From positions 1 through 64,000 of the forward strand of contig UQUN01000010.1 of NCBI GenBank assembly GCA_900544175.1: a stretch of DNA of 64,000 bases. Reading direction: 5' to 3'. The stretch is from an uncultured Alistipes sp. (GTDB lineage Bacteria > Bacteroidota > Bacteroidia > Bacteroidales > UBA932). The notes under the pieces were generated by a model, which saw only the letters and a list, made by a program, of their open reading frames with translations, did not search any database and had not been told where the DNA came from. Position numbers and translations under genes: made by a program. Numbering within the stretch: the first letter of the stretch is position 1; every line of letters starts with the position of its first letter. Positions 1 to 10,186 of this stretch are shown piece after piece.

Positions 1-145
1 TTTCAAGCGAGCCAGACTTCAGGCGTTGATGTGTACCTCACGTCCAACAAAGCGCATTTATAGAAATGCCTGATAATCAGTCGTCCTGGGAAAAGACATC
101 TGCTGGACTTGTGAAGATATGGGGCTGGAAGGCCGTTTGGTGGCG
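1..145. repeat. Dispersed structured repeat, copy 1
   Basis: This segment aligns without gaps to 8291-8435, with about 21 mismatches in 145 positions, mostly transitions. It may extend left beyond the window. It can fold: CAGGCGTT (20-27) pairs with AATGCCTG (65-72) through one G-T pair, enclosing GATGTG (28-33) with CACGTC (39-44). Mismatches between the copies cluster in the loop at 53-61 and at 81-98, while the stems are nearly identical. The minus strand is open through the repeat in both copies, but the peptide resembles nothing I recognise. Confidence 0.8.
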
Positions 146-442
146 TGGGTCCGGATGGAGAATCTGCCATGGAGCGGCCCGTCGAAGGGGAGTGACGGGA
201 TACTGACTCCGATAATATACGACGATATATGACCGTTACGACGGTTACTGTGCGACCCAGGAGTATTTTTGACCTACATTACATGCATATCCTCACTGAA
301 AATCGGCTGAATCTTTATAAACTCAACGTCCTCAGGTTTTTAGACTTTTTGTTTAATTTATTACATGGTCTCCTTGTTGTTAGTACTGAGTACTGCCTTC
401 AGCAAGCGGAAAATCCGCATAAATCCTTACTAAATGCCATTA
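146..442. other. Intergenic stretch, no gene recognised
   Basis: This AT-rich stretch lies between repeat copy 1 and the terminator of the thiamine operon. An 86-codon plus-strand frame at 229-489 has no family resemblance and runs straight through the terminator hairpin, so I do not call it a gene. A small GCGGA-AAA-TCCGC hairpin lies near 409-421. I see nothing else. Confidence 0.5.
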
Positions 443-480
443 ATAAAAAAACACCAAGACGTAATACCGTCCTGATGTTT
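443..480 (-). terminator. Rho-independent terminator of the thi operon
   Basis: Read on the minus strand, a 13-bp stem (468-480 with 449-461, two G-U pairs) closes a six-base loop. It is followed at once by a run of seven T (complement of 444-450). It lies about 120 bases past the thi4 stop codon and no other minus-strand gene intervenes. Confidence 0.75.
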
Positions 481-523
481 CAAAGTTAGTCAAAATTTGT
501 TGTGGGCTGAGATAGCAGGAGTC

Positions 524-556
524 CAATGACTGGGTCTGGAGTATATGCAGTCATTG
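524..556. repeat. Perfect 9-bp inverted repeat downstream of thi4
   Basis: CAATGACTG at 524-532 is followed by its exact reverse complement CAGTCATTG at 548-556. It lies between the thi4 stop and the terminator and would form a hairpin in the 3' untranslated region. It has no T-run, so it may protect the 3' end or be chance. Confidence 0.5.
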
Positions 557-600
557 TATCTTACCCATTCTGACGCACCTTAACGGATGTACTGTGAAAT

Positions 601-1371
601 TTACTTCAGGCGGGCGATAATCTCGTCGGCGACTTTTTTGCCTGAGAGGAGCATACCGCCGAATATGGGTCCCATGCGGGGGGTGCCGGAAACGGCTGAG
701 GCGGCCATGCCGCAGACGTAGAGGCCGGGATAGATTTCCTTTGTGCCGTTTACCACTTCCTGCTCGCCGGAAGCTACGTCGAGGGAGCGCTCGCCGATGA
801 CTCCGCCGGTCTCGGTGTCTAAGCGGATGCCGTTCTTGCGGGCGACAGTGGCTGCTATCTCGCTGTCATGTCCCGTGCCGTCCACTACGACCTTGGCCAG
901 GATGTTCAGCGGGTCCACGTGCAGGCCCTCGCGGAGTACGGGAGTCCAGTTGACCACCACTCCGCTGACCTTGCCGTCCTTGAAGATTACGTCCTCTACC
1001 GAGTAGCAGTTGAAGATGCGGGCTCCGGCGTGTACGGCGTGATAGAGCAGGGAAGAGGTGCTCTCGACCGAGTCCATGGTGTAGAGACCGTCCCCGTAGG
1101 GAGTGTGGTTGATCTCGAAGTCGCGCACGATGTGCATGGCTTCTTCCTGGATTACGATCTGGTTGAACATCATGGCTCCTCCCCACATTCCTCCGCCGGG
1201 GGCCAGCTTGCGGTCGAACTGGGCTACCTTGAGCCCGGCCTTGGCCATATAGTATGCGGCTACAATTCCCGAGGGACCTCCGCCCACGATGGCGGCGTCC
1301 AGCTCGAGGCAATCCTGGAGTTTGTCGAAATAGGTACTGATGATACCTCTGGATACTTTTGTCTCAATCAT
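601..1371 (-). CDS. thi4: Thi4-family thiazole synthase, probably sulfide-dependent
   Basis: A 256-residue Thi4 protein that makes the thiazole phosphate half of thiamine from NAD and glycine. Visible features are an FAD/NAD-type dinucleotide motif near residues 27-33 (IVGGGPSG), the GGGMWGGAMMF segment, and a C-terminal GMAASAVSGTPRMGPIFGGM segment. Yeast Thi4 donates sulfur from a cysteine about six residues after a TGHD motif. Here that stretch (TGHDSEIAATVARK) has no cysteine, which fits the sulfide-using catalytic form known from anaerobic prokaryotes. It is the last gene of the thiE-thiC-thi4 operon, 12 bases after thiC. No thiG, thiH, thiS or thiF lies nearby, so Thi4 probably replaces that route. 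Annotation as a ribose-1,5-bisphosphate isomerase homologue is possible but less likely in this context. Confidence 0.93.
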   Translation of the reverse strand: MIETKVSRGIISTYFDKLQDCLELDAAIVGGGPSGIVAAYYMAKAGLKVAQFDRKLAPGGGMWGGAMMFNQIVIQEEAMHIVRDFEINHTPYGDGLYTMDSVESTSSLLYHAVHAGARIFNCYSVEDVIFKDGKVSGVVVNWTPVLREGLHVDPLNILAKVVVDGTGHDSEIAATVARKNGIRLDTETGGVIGERSLDVASGEQEVVNGTKEIYPGLYVCGMAASAVSGTPRMGPIFGGMLLSGKKVADEIIARLK

Positions 1372-1383
1372 TGTTTTATGGAT

Positions 1384-3123
<1,740 letters not shown>

Positions 3124-3136
3124 CTAGAATATATTT

Positions 3137-3784
3137 TCATTCCAATGCAATGGAGGCGGCGATGTCCATCACCCTCCGCATCTCCGCCACCGGGTCCTCC
3201 GCCCTCAGTATGCTGCCGCTCAGGGCAATGCCGCTGAGTCCTGCCTCCGCCAGGGCCGGCATGTCCTCCGCCGTCACTCCTCCGATGCCCACGACGGGCA
3301 GAGCGAGACCCTCGCGGCGCATTCCGTCCATGAGGCTCCTGTAGCCTTCGAGTCCCAGGGTCGGGGCCAGCCTGGCGGGGTCCTTGGTAGTGGTGAAGCG
3401 GAACGGGCCGCAGCCGATGTAGTCCGCTCCTGAAGCAGCGTGCATACGGATGTCCTCCAGAGTATTGGCGGTGCCTCCGATGATGAATTGTCCCTGGGGT
3501 AAAATCCTCCTGGCTTCAGCCACCGGCATGTCGGTCAGTCCCAGATGGACGCCGTCCGCTCCGCACTCACGTACCAGTTCCACGCGGTCATCGAGAATCA
3601 GGACGGCCCCGTACTGCCTGCACAGGGGCAGGGCCTTTCCTGCAGCGGCACGGACCTCATCCTCCGGGGCATCCTTCATGCGCAGCTGTATCCAGCGGCA
3701 TCCGCCTTCGATGGCGATGCGTACGGAGTCGAGGTAGGAGAGGGTCTCCGTAAAGTGGGTGATGAATTGTACTTGAAAGCTCAT
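3137..3784 (-). CDS. thiE: Thiamine-phosphate synthase ThiE
   Basis: A 215-residue TIM-barrel enzyme that joins hydroxymethylpyrimidine diphosphate to thiazole phosphate. The pyrophosphate-binding and active-site segments are visible: IQLRMKD near residue 35, DDRVELVRECGADGVHLG near 65-85, GCGPFRFTTTKDP near 125-137, and VVGIGGVT near 164. It is the first gene of the operon and starts about 65 bases downstream of the TPP aptamer. The kinase ThiD, which would supply its pyrimidine substrate, is not in the window. Confidence 0.96.
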   Translation of the reverse strand: MSFQVQFITHFTETLSYLDSVRIAIEGGCRWIQLRMKDAPEDEVRAAAGKALPLCRQYGAVLILDDRVELVRECGADGVHLGLTDMPVAEARRILPQGQFIIGGTANTLEDIRMHAASGADYIGCGPFRFTTTKDPARLAPTLGLEGYRSLMDGMRREGLALPVVGIGGVTAEDMPALAEAGLSGIALSGSILRAEDPVAEMRRVMDIAASIALE

Positions 3785-3849
3785 TTCTCAAAAATTATCC
3801 GGAACGGAGAGATGCCGCGGACGCGCGGCGGAAGAGCCTTGCACTCGAA

Positions 3850-3937
3850 AAGTCCCTACGACGGTACTGACCGTATCAGGTTCGACGGGTGTAATCTCAG
3901 CCTCCGCGACCGTGCGGCCATACGGGAGGCACCCCTC
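3850..3937 (-). promoter_or_regulatory. TPP riboswitch (THI box)
   Basis: On the minus strand the segment begins AGGGGTGCC and contains the conserved core GGCTGAGATTACACCCGTC. It continues with GAACCTGAT and ends with the CAGTACCGTCGTAGGGA helix typical of thi-box aptamers. It sits between the promoter at 3949-3956 and thiE, so it should switch the whole thiE-thiC-thi4 operon off when thiamine pyrophosphate is plentiful. I did not find a clear terminator hairpin after it; control of translation is possible. Confidence 0.96.
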
Positions 3938-3948
3938 TTTTCCGTATG

Positions 3949-3956
3949 CAAATATA
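3949..3956 (-). promoter_or_regulatory. Bacteroidota -7 box (TATATTTG) for the thi operon
   Basis: The minus strand reads TATATTTG about 12 bases before the TPP aptamer begins, matching the phylum consensus TAnnTTTG. Transcription would start at or just before the aptamer. Confidence 0.75.
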
Positions 3957-3984
3957 GGATTTAATTTGGCTTATTGATTTTTTT

Positions 3985-3992
3985 TAGCTTTG
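3985..3992 (+). promoter_or_regulatory. Bacteroidota -7 box (TAGCTTTG) for the barrel gene
   Basis: TAGCTTTG matches TAnnTTTG and lies 30 bases before the start codon at 4023. It forms a divergent promoter pair with the thi promoter. A TTTG at 3965-3968 is somewhat close for a canonical -33 element. Confidence 0.6.
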
Positions 3993-4022
3993 CCATAGCT
4001 AATTGACTAAAATTTTAACGTT

Positions 4023-4712
4023 ATGAGAAAGATTTACACACTTGCGCTGGTGATTGCAGCAGTTCTCGCTTCCATGCCTCTGTACGGACAGTCTAAGGAC
4101 AAAAATCCCAAGTGGGTGGATTACACCGGAACACATGAAGTGGATGTCAGTGTGGGATTTCCGACAGCATATGCTCTGGCCTATATGACGGATATGAGCA
4201 GAGGGGCATTATGGCTTAATAATTGGGCAGGCGATATAATTGACTTCATTGATGGCAATGAGCCGGTCGACCGGGTGAACGCCAATGCGGCGGGAGGGGA
4301 CAGATTCATCCCGAATCTCCGTGCTGAATACGGGTATAATGTCCTAAGCTGGCTTAATGTCGGTGTGGCAGTCAATTATTCCGGCTGCTCGCGGCCCATG
4401 GAGGATATGGATTCCGGGCAGTATCTGTGGACGGAGAACACTCACCTGACAACAGTGACCGCCAAGGTCAAGTTTTATTGGCTGAACCGCAAGTGGGTGC
4501 GGATGTACTCCAGTGTGGGTGCCGGAGTGGGTGTATGCAGGACGAATCTTCTGTCGCAGGATGTGGCGGATTCAGAGACCTATGTGACAACTACCCGTTT
4601 TACGCCGGATATCTGTCTGGTCGGACTTACCGTGGGCCGGAATCTTTACGGCCGTATAGAGTGGGGAACCCTCTACGGGGGACTCACAGCGGGTATCGGT
4701 TACCGCTTCTGA
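4023..4712 (+). CDS. Putative outer-membrane beta-barrel protein
   Basis: A 229-residue protein I cannot place in a named family. It opens with a clear signal peptide (MRKIYTLALVIAAVLASMPLYGQ, likely cut after the Q or nearby). The rest alternates polar and aromatic/hydrophobic residues in strand-length segments and ends in GGLTAGIGYRF. A terminal aromatic residue on the last strand is typical of outer-membrane barrels. It stands alone, with its own promoter upstream and a convergent metallopeptidase gene 23 bases downstream. An eight- to ten-strand porin-like protein is the most likely fold. No function can be assigned. Confidence 0.75.
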   Translation: MRKIYTLALVIAAVLASMPLYGQSKDKNPKWVDYTGTHEVDVSVGFPTAYALAYMTDMSRGALWLNNWAGDIIDFIDGNEPVDRVNANAAGGDRFIPNLRAEYGYNVLSWLNVGVAVNYSGCSRPMEDMDSGQYLWTENTHLTTVTAKVKFYWLNRKWVRMYSSVGAGVGVCRTNLLSQDVADSETYVTTTRFTPDICLVGLTVGRNLYGRIEWGTLYGGLTAGIGYRF

Positions 4713-4735
4713 CACTGGAGGCCGGTATCAGGAAA

Positions 4736-5338
4736 TCATATTATGCGCCAGTCGTGAAGTTCACGGCTGAGTGCTGTTTCGCGACCGCCGAGCAGGGAGT
4801 CCAGCAGGGCGTGGAATCCGGGACCGTGGTCCTGGTAACGGAGGTGGCATAGCTCGTGCAGGATGACGTAGTCCTGCAGGTGCTCCGGGAGGAGAATCAG
4901 GCGCATGTTGAGGTTGATATTGCCCTTCGAGGAGCAGGATCCCCAGTTGGAGACGTTGTTTTTGACGGCCATGCGGCCCTTGAAGGGAAATCCATATCTT
5001 GCTGCGGCTTCCCTCAATTTCGGCGCCAGTACAGCGCGGGCCTCTTCCCGCATCCGTTCGAGAGCGACCGGGTCGTCCGGAACACCTGCCGTCCGGCCTT
5101 CTGCTTCCGCATGCTGCTGCCTGAGTGCCTGTTTTTGCAGGACGTTCCTTATCCATTGGACTTTGGACATGAGAAATCTTTCTGCTGCGGCATAGGGTAC
5201 CGGCCATGGTACGGTCACTGTCACTCCACGTCTGGGCGATACGCTGATACGCAGTCTTCGTGCTCCGGCTTTTCTGAGCATGAGGACTTCTCCGATTCCG
5301 GGAACTGTGATGACTTTCTGGGAATTTGTCCGGAACAT
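4736..5338 (-). CDS. YgjP/SprT-like M48-type metallopeptidase
   Basis: A 200-residue protein of the YgjP-like metallopeptidase family (formerly DUF45). The zinc motif HELCH lies near residues 161-165, followed by a third ligand in HGPGFHALL, and GSCSSKGNINLN before it is the other family signature. The N-terminal third (about residues 10-60) is a small beta domain. There is no signal peptide, so it should be cytoplasmic. Substrate and role are unknown; in other bacteria the family is often associated with restriction or repair genes, which are not seen here. It is transcribed divergently from rpsO, with a TACTTTTG -7 box at 5368-5375. Confidence 0.88.
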   Translation of the reverse strand: MFRTNSQKVITVPGIGEVLMLRKAGARRLRISVSPRRGVTVTVPWPVPYAAAERFLMSKVQWIRNVLQKQALRQQHAEAEGRTAGVPDDPVALERMREEARAVLAPKLREAAARYGFPFKGRMAVKNNVSNWGSCSSKGNINLNMRLILLPEHLQDYVILHELCHLRYQDHGPGFHALLDSLLGGRETALSRELHDWRII

Positions 5339-5367
5339 AGTTTTGTCGTTGAGGAAAAATTTGTATG

Positions 5368-5375
5368 CAAAAGTA
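5368..5375 (-). promoter_or_regulatory. -7 box (TACTTTTG) for the YgjP-like gene
   Basis: The minus strand reads TACTTTTG 30 bases upstream of the start at 5338. It lies back to back with the rpsO promoter, 22 bases away. Confidence 0.65.
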
Positions 5376-5397
5376 GTATAATTTGATTTTAATTACA

Positions 5398-5405
5398 TAT
5401 CTTTG
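5398..5405 (+). promoter_or_regulatory. -7 box (TATCTTTG) for rpsO
   Basis: TATCTTTG lies 57 bases upstream of rpsO. The transcript would begin near CAAGCCCGATTTTGGGG. The same box followed by a very similar leader occurs before rplP at 59738. Confidence 0.75.
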
Positions 5406-5462
5406 CAAGCCCGATTTTGGGGAAGAATTATAAGTTTAACTGATTTATTAATTTAAAGGTTT

Positions 5463-5738
5463 ATGGCAGAGTATCTTGCAGCAGACAAGAAGCAAGAGAT
5501 TTTCGCTAAATACGGGAAGTCTAATACGGACACCGGCTCGGCAGAGAGTCAGATTGCTCTATTTTCCTACCGTATCGCTCATCTGACAGAACACCTTCGC
5601 AACAACAAGAAGGACTTCGGCACCCAGCGTGCCCTGCTCCGTCTTGTGGGTAAGAGGCGCCGCCTCCTCGATTACCTGAAGGCCAAGGATATTGAGAGAT
5701 ACAGGGAGATCGTCAAAGCACTCAACTTACGTAAATAA
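5463..5738 (+). CDS. rpsO: 30S ribosomal protein S15
   Basis: A 91-residue S15 that binds 16S rRNA early in 30S assembly. The family core is intact: FAKYGKSNTDTGSAESQIAL near residues 14-33 and the RLVGKRRRLLDYLK helix near 61-74. The length is normal. It has its own promoter (5398) and a strong terminator (5761), so it is mainly a single-gene unit, although pnp follows in the order common across bacteria. Confidence 0.99.
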   Translation: MAEYLAADKKQEIFAKYGKSNTDTGSAESQIALFSYRIAHLTEHLRNNKKDFGTQRALLRLVGKRRRLLDYLKAKDIERYREIVKALNLRK

Positions 5739-5760
5739 GGCTTTGGCACTTGAAAGAAAC

Positions 5761-5796
5761 GGGGTTGTCCTGATTTGAACGGCAGCCCCTTTTTCT
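5761..5796 (+). terminator. Rho-independent terminator after rpsO
   Basis: GGGGTTGTC (5761-5769) pairs with GGCAGCCCC (5781-5789) using two G-U pairs, and a T-rich tail follows. It separates rpsO from pnp, which starts 43 bases later, so some read-through is possible. Confidence 0.85.
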
Positions 5797-5838
5797 TAAT
5801 ACAGGCAGGAGGCTCAGGAAGGCAACATTTAAGAAGAT

Positions 5839-8088
5839 ATGAATATAGTTAAGAAGACCATCACAATGGGTGATGGAACGATCGTAGAGATCGAGACCGG
5901 CAAGCTGGCCAAGCAGGCAGCCGGTTCTGTAGTCGTCAAGGTCGGCGGCATGATGCTGCTGGCCACAGTCACATGTGCCAAGGACGCGAAGGAGGATGTG
6001 GATTTCATGCCTCTGTCAGTGGAGTACAAGGAAAAATACGCCGCCGCAGGCCGTTATCCCGGTGGATTCCTCAAGAGAGAGGGACGTGCTTCGGATTCGG
6101 AGATTCTGGTGGCCCGTCTGGTTGACAGGGCTCTCCGTCCTCTTTTCCCCGATGATTTCCATGCGGAGGTATTCGTCAATGTGATTATGATATCGGCCGA
6201 TAAGGTCAATATGCCTGACAGTTATGCGGGTCTTGCGGCTTCGGCAGCATTGGCGGTAAGCGATATCCCCTGGCACGGCCCTATCTCCGAGGTGAGGGTT
6301 GCCCGTATCGATGGACAGTTTGTGATCAATCCCACGTTTGATGTTGTGGACAAGGCCGACATGGAACTCATAGTCGCCGCTACCGAGGAGAATATCATGA
6401 TGGTCGAGGGCGAGATGAAGGAGGTGAGCGAGAAGGAGATGCTCGATGCCATCAAGTTTGCTCACGAGGCCATCAAGGAGCAGTGCCGCGTGCAGAAGGA
6501 GATGATGGTGGAGACCGGGAAGGTGGAGAAGAAGGCTTACTGCCACGAGGAGAATGACGAGGATCTCCGCAAGGCCGTCCGCGACTACTGCTACGACAAA
6601 TGCTACGCCATAGCCAAGAGCGGTCTGGCAAAGCATGAGCGTGAGGACGCTTTCGATGCTCTGAAAGAGGAGTTCATGGAGACCATTCCCGAGGAAGAGA
6701 GAGAGGACAAGACCATGATGGTCAACAGATATTACGGTGCGGTGGAGAAAGAGGCCATGCGCCGTATGATTATAGACGAGGGTGTTCGTCTGGACGGCCG
6801 CAGCACTACTCAGATCCGCCCGATCTGGTGCGAGGTGGGCTATCTGCCCGGAGCGCACGGCTCGGCTATTTTCACCCGGGGCGAGACCCAGTCCCTGTCG
6901 ACTGTCACCCTCGGAACCAAAATGGACATGAAAGAGCTGGATGAGGTGCTGGTACAGGGTACGCAGCAGTTTGTCCTTCACTATAACTTCCCTCCTTTCG
7001 CAACGGGAGAGGCCAAGCCTCAGAGAGGAGTGGGCCGTCGTGAGATCGGTCACGGTAACCTGGCCTGGAGGGCCTTGAAGCCGGTAGTGCCTGTAGGAGA
7101 CGAGAATCCCTACGCTGTCCGCGTGGTGTCCGATATCCTCGAGTCCAACGGATCTTCATCCATGGCTACAGTCTGCGCCGGTACGCTGGCCCTTATGGAC
7201 TGCGGTGTCAAGATCAAGAAACCGGTATCCGGTATCGCAATGGGCCTTATCTCTGACGAGAAGACAGGTAAGTTCGTAGTGCTCTCCGATATTCTCGGCG
7301 ATGAGGACCATCTCGGAGACATGGATTTCAAGGTTACCGGAACCAAGGACGGCATTACTGCTACCCAGATGGATATCAAGGTGGACGGACTTCCTTACGA
7401 GGTGCTCGAGCAGGCTCTGGCCCAGGCCAAGGAAGGACGTGCCCATATCATGGGTGAGATGCTCAAGACCATTTCCGAGCCCCGTGCCGATTACCGTCCC
7501 AATGTGCCCCGTATCGTTCAGATTATCATTCCCGGAGAGTTCATCGGCGCCGTTATCGGTACCGGCGGAAAGGTTATTCAGGATATTCAGAAGACAACCG
7601 GCACTACTATTACTATCACTGAGGAGGGTGACAAGGGTATCGTGGATATCTTCGGTGAGAACAAGGAAGCCATGGACGCCGCACTGGCCCGCATCAAGGC
7701 CATCACTACCGTTCCCGAGGTAGGCGAGGTTTATCATGGTAAGGTAGTGTCCATTCTGGAATTCGGTGCTTTCGTGGAGATTCTGCCCGGCAAGGAAGGT
7801 CTGCTGCACATCTCCGAGCTGGACTATAAGAAGGTGGACAAGGTAGAGGATGTGCTTCAGGTCGGCGATGAGGTGGATGTCAAGCTTCTTGAGATAGACG
7901 AGAAGACCGGAAAGATGCGTCTTTCCCGCAGGGCCTTGCTGCCTGCACCGGAGGGATGGGTAGAGCATGAGCGTAAGCCCCGTCTCAATGGCGGCAATGG
8001 TGGCAGCCGCGGAGGACGTGACCGCGACCGTGGAGGTGACCGCGGAAGAGGTCCCCGCCGCGACGGTGACAAAGGCGGCCGCCGCTAA
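5839..8088 (+). CDS. pnp: Polyribonucleotide nucleotidyltransferase (PNPase)
   Basis: A 749-residue PNPase, a phosphorolytic 3'-5' exoribonuclease. The two RNase PH-like halves are present: the first runs from about residue 5, and the second contains the [20 protein letters not shown] region near 325-344 and the [23 protein letters not shown] region. A KH domain follows ([19 protein letters not shown] near 563-581), then an S1 domain ([20 protein letters not shown] near 632-651). The last 30 or so residues are an arginine-glycine-rich tail with repeated RGG/DRG, likely an RNA-binding extension. The gene is monocistronic with a strong terminator. Confidence 0.98.
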   Translation: MNIVKKTITMGDGTIVEIETGKLAKQAAGSVVVKVGGMMLLATVTCAKDAKEDVDFMPLSVEYKEKYAAAGRYPGGFLKREGRASDSEILVARLVDRALRPLFPDDFHAEVFVNVIMISADKVNMPDSYAGLAASAALAVSDIPWHGPISEVRVARIDGQFVINPTFDVVDKADMELIVAATEENIMMVEGEMKEVSEKEMLDAIKFAHEAIKEQCRVQKEMMVETGKVEKKAYCHEENDEDLRKAVRDYCYDKCYAIAKSGLAKHEREDAFDALKEEFMETIPEEEREDKTMMVNRYYGAVEKEAMRRMIIDEGVRLDGRSTTQIRPIWCEVGYLPGAHGSAIFTRGETQSLSTVTLGTKMDMKELDEVLVQGTQQFVLHYNFPPFATGEAKPQRGVGRREIGHGNLAWRALKPVVPVGDENPYAVRVVSDILESNGSSSMATVCAGTLALMDCGVKIKKPVSGIAMGLISDEKTGKFVVLSDILGDEDHLGDMDFKVTGTKDGITATQMDIKVDGLPYEVLEQALAQAKEGRAHIMGEMLKTISEPRADYRPNVPRIVQIIIPGEFIGAVIGTGGKVIQDIQKTTGTTITITEEGDKGIVDIFGENKEAMDAALARIKAITTVPEVGEVYHGKVVSILEFGAFVEILPGKEGLLHISELDYKKVDKVEDVLQVGDEVDVKLLEIDEKTGKMRLSRRALLPAPEGWVEHERKPRLNGGNGGSRGGRDRDRGGDRGRGPRRDGDKGGRR

Positions 8089-8139
8089 TCCGGACATGAT
8101 TTGACACCGTTGCAGTTTTTACTGTTGACACAATAATCA

Positions 8140-8175
8140 GCGTGTGTTTCCCCTTTTGGAGACACACGCTTTTTT
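8140..8175 (+). terminator. Rho-independent terminator after pnp
   Basis: A 12-bp stem (8140-8151 with 8158-8169, one G-U) with a six-base loop is followed by six T. Confidence 0.93.
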
Positions 8176-8290
8176 GATTCCATGCTTCCGGACAGTGCCC
8201 CTCCATCCTTATCTCGTGTCAGTAGATTTTCCGAGGGGTATGCGTACTGTTACTGTAAAATTACGGACACAATAGGGAAAGTCCTGCTGA

Positions 8291-8435
8291 TTTCAAGCGA
8301 GTCAGACTTCAGGCGTTGATGTGTACTTCACGTCCAACAAAGTGCGCTCACAGAAATGCCTGATAATCAGATATTCTGGAGAAGGGTGTCTGCTGGACTT
8401 GTGAAGATATGGGGCAGAATGGCCGTTTGGTAGCG
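8291..8435. repeat. Dispersed structured repeat, copy 2
   Basis: About 85% identical to 1-145. The predicted stems are kept: CAGGCGTT/AATGCCTG and GATGTG/CACGTC. Nothing transposase-like is attached and I see no direct-repeat target duplication. The element lies about 115 bases past the pnp terminator. Confidence 0.8.
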
Positions 8436-8685
8436 AAATATGCCTGGTCCAGCAAGTTGCCAAAACGTATGTCTTTGATAATAAGCGGGATGAATTTTGG
8501 TGATATGCTGGACATTGCAAAATGGCTGCGTCTGAGACGCAAGTGCCCGGGACGCGATCTCCTCCTCACGGCCCGTCTGCCACACCGGCACCGGATCGCG
8601 GGAAACGCTGCCGTTGCGGAACCCTGGGAACGTGAACCACAAGGCAGGGCGAGTGCTTCATGATTGGCGCAGAATGGGTGCGTGA
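8436..8685. other. Intergenic stretch, no gene recognised
   Basis: It lies between repeat copy 2 and the end of the radical SAM gene. Short open frames on both strands cross it (8409-8663 plus, 8348-8836 minus), but none has a recognisable motif and the minus one overlaps the radical SAM gene. TGCGTC-TGA-GACGCA near 8527-8541 is a small perfect palindrome. Confidence 0.5.
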
Positions 8686-8729
8686 CGGAAAAGTGCTCTG
8701 GGTTTGTAGGAAACCGGGTCACTTTTCCG
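8686..8729 (-). terminator. Hairpin overlapping the stop of the radical SAM gene
   Basis: CGGAAAAGTG (8686-8695) and CACTTTTCCG (8720-8729) form a perfect 10-bp stem, with an inner GGTTT/AAACC pairing. The minus-strand gene stops inside the right arm. The tail on the minus strand is not T-rich, so this may be a 3'-end stabilising or Rho-associated hairpin rather than a classical terminator. Confidence 0.4.
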
Positions 8730-9669
8730 GAGTGGCTGGAGAGGATGGGCGGTAGAGGCGGCCTTGGAAGGTATCGCGTTCTTCGAGACGTTGCTCCAGC
8801 AGGCGTATGAGCTCGGTGTTGCGGAGCAGGCCCCATGGAGTGGAATTGACGAAGCGTGGCGGTACCTCGCCGGCGAAGCGTTCGATGTACAGATCGGGAC
8901 GGAGACGTTCCAGCAGTCCGGTCATGAAGTCGAGGTATCCGTCCAAGGAGAATGTGACGAAGTCTGACGGGTGCGAGGCGAATTCTCGCTCCATGGCCGT
9001 GCCCCGGACTATCTGGAGCTGGTGGAATTTGACGGAGTGCAGAGGCAGGGCATTGATAATAGGCGCATAGGCCAGCATGTCATCGATACTTTCTCCGGGC
9101 AGGCCGAAGATGAAGTGTGCCCCCTGTGTCAGTCCACGTTCGGCAGTCATCTTTACTGCTCTGACTGCGTCTGCAAAGGAGTGGCCCCGGTTGATGCGTT
9201 TCAAAGTCCTGTCATAGCATGATTCGATACCGTATTCGATGATGACTATATGCCCCCTGGCTGCCAGCGAGGCGAGGTAGTCCAGTTTCCCGGCATCTAC
9301 ACAGTCAGGTCTGGTGCCGATGACGATACCTGCCACATGAGGATGGGACAGGGCCTCACCGTATACGGTCATGAGCCGTTCTAATGGAGCGTACGTGTTT
9401 GAGTATGGCTGGAAATAGGCCAGGAATTTTTCCGCTTTACGATAGCGGACACGGTGGAACCTGATGCCCTCGTCTATCTGCTCGCGGATAGGGATACCGG
9501 CAGTGCTGTAGCCGGGATGGAAGGCCGCGTTGTCGCAGTAGGTGCAGCCGCCGGTACCGACGAGTCCGTCCCGGTTGGGGCAGGTGAAACCGGCGTCCAC
9601 AACGACCTTTTGCAGCCGTTCTCCGTAAGTTCTCTTGAAATAGCCGACGTATGAGTTGTATCTGCTCAT
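8719..9669 (-). CDS. YhcC-family radical SAM protein
   Basis: A 316-residue radical SAM protein of the YhcC/TIGR01212 type. The cluster-binding cysteines are in CPNRDGLVGTGGCTYC near residues 30-45, the long CX12CX2C spacing of this family. Downstream are IGTRPDCVD and YGIESCYDRTLKRINRGH, then HFIFGLPGES, the usual barrel strands. The reaction is not established for the family. It is the last gene of a minus-strand group with a YhcH family gene (43-base gap) and a DUF4105 gene, with no obvious functional link between them. Confidence 0.92.
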   Translation of the reverse strand: MSRYNSYVGYFKRTYGERLQKVVVDAGFTCPNRDGLVGTGGCTYCDNAAFHPGYSTAGIPIREQIDEGIRFHRVRYRKAEKFLAYFQPYSNTYAPLERLMTVYGEALSHPHVAGIVIGTRPDCVDAGKLDYLASLAARGHIVIIEYGIESCYDRTLKRINRGHSFADAVRAVKMTAERGLTQGAHFIFGLPGESIDDMLAYAPIINALPLHSVKFHQLQIVRGTAMEREFASHPSDFVTFSLDGYLDFMTGLLERLRPDLYIERFAGEVPPRFVNSTPWGLLRNTELIRLLEQRLEERDTFQGRLYRPSSPATPEK

Positions 9670-9712
9670 GACTTCATGACCTGAGGATACGGTGTGCCGC
9701 TTGCGAATGTTG

Positions 9713-10159
9713 TCACAGACGGACTTTGAAGACGGCTTTTCTGATGGATCCTGAGCCTATGAGCGGTGCGTGGCAGTCCTGTGGAAAACAGATTACGAAG
9801 TTGTCGTCAGAGTAGCTGATGTAAGCCTCCGGCTGTTCTTTCAGGAAAGCGATGTCATCGGCCTCGTCATACTTGACATCGATTCCGAGGCATTTGGACC
9901 TGTCCCGGAAGCCGATGATTTCCGTGCCTTCAAGTATGACGTGGATGTCTATGAATGTATCATGCACCTCAAGAGGAGCGTTCTCGATCTCCTTGGCTTT
10001 GTTGACGGATATGGTACACCATACATTGCCTTCTTCGATGACGTGCCTGCCTTCTGGAAGGGAGTGAAGGTCGTGACTCCTGATGAACTCATGCACTTTT
10101 CCGAATGACGGGTGCAGGGTGGTGTATCTCTCAAAACTTCTTAACGAATCCAGTATCAT
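9713..10159 (-). CDS. YhcH/YjgK/YiaL family protein
   Basis: A 148-residue cupin-like protein of the YhcH/YjgK/YiaL (DUF386) family. Features include the HDTFIDIHVILEGTEIIGF segment near residues 86-104, which supplies metal-binding histidine and glutamate, and FPQDCHAPLIGSG near the C-terminus. Characterised relatives act on sugars, for example as sialic acid anomerases or beta-galactosidase-associated subunits. No sugar catabolic genes flank it, so its substrate is open. It lies 27 bases after the DUF4105 gene and 43 bases before the radical SAM gene, probably in one transcript. Confidence 0.88.
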   Translation of the reverse strand: MILDSLRSFERYTTLHPSFGKVHEFIRSHDLHSLPEGRHVIEEGNVWCTISVNKAKEIENAPLEVHDTFIDIHVILEGTEIIGFRDRSKCLGIDVKYDEADDIAFLKEQPEAYISYSDDNFVICFPQDCHAPLIGSGSIRKAVFKVRL

Positions 10160-10186
10160 ATTGTTTGCAATAGTGTCTTGTCGGTG

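Noticed and set aside
229..489. 86-codon plus-strand open frame
   Set aside because: No recognisable motif; it runs through the thi operon terminator hairpin.
3850..3937. tRNA-like GGTTCGA sequence
   Set aside because: It belongs to the conserved core of the TPP riboswitch on the other strand; no cloverleaf forms.
7156..8097. 313-codon minus-strand open frame opposite pnp
   Set aside because: Shadow of pnp, caused by codon bias leaving the opposite strand open.
8348..8836. 162-codon minus-strand open frame
   Set aside because: Overlaps the 3' end of the radical SAM gene in another frame and crosses the repeat; no motif.
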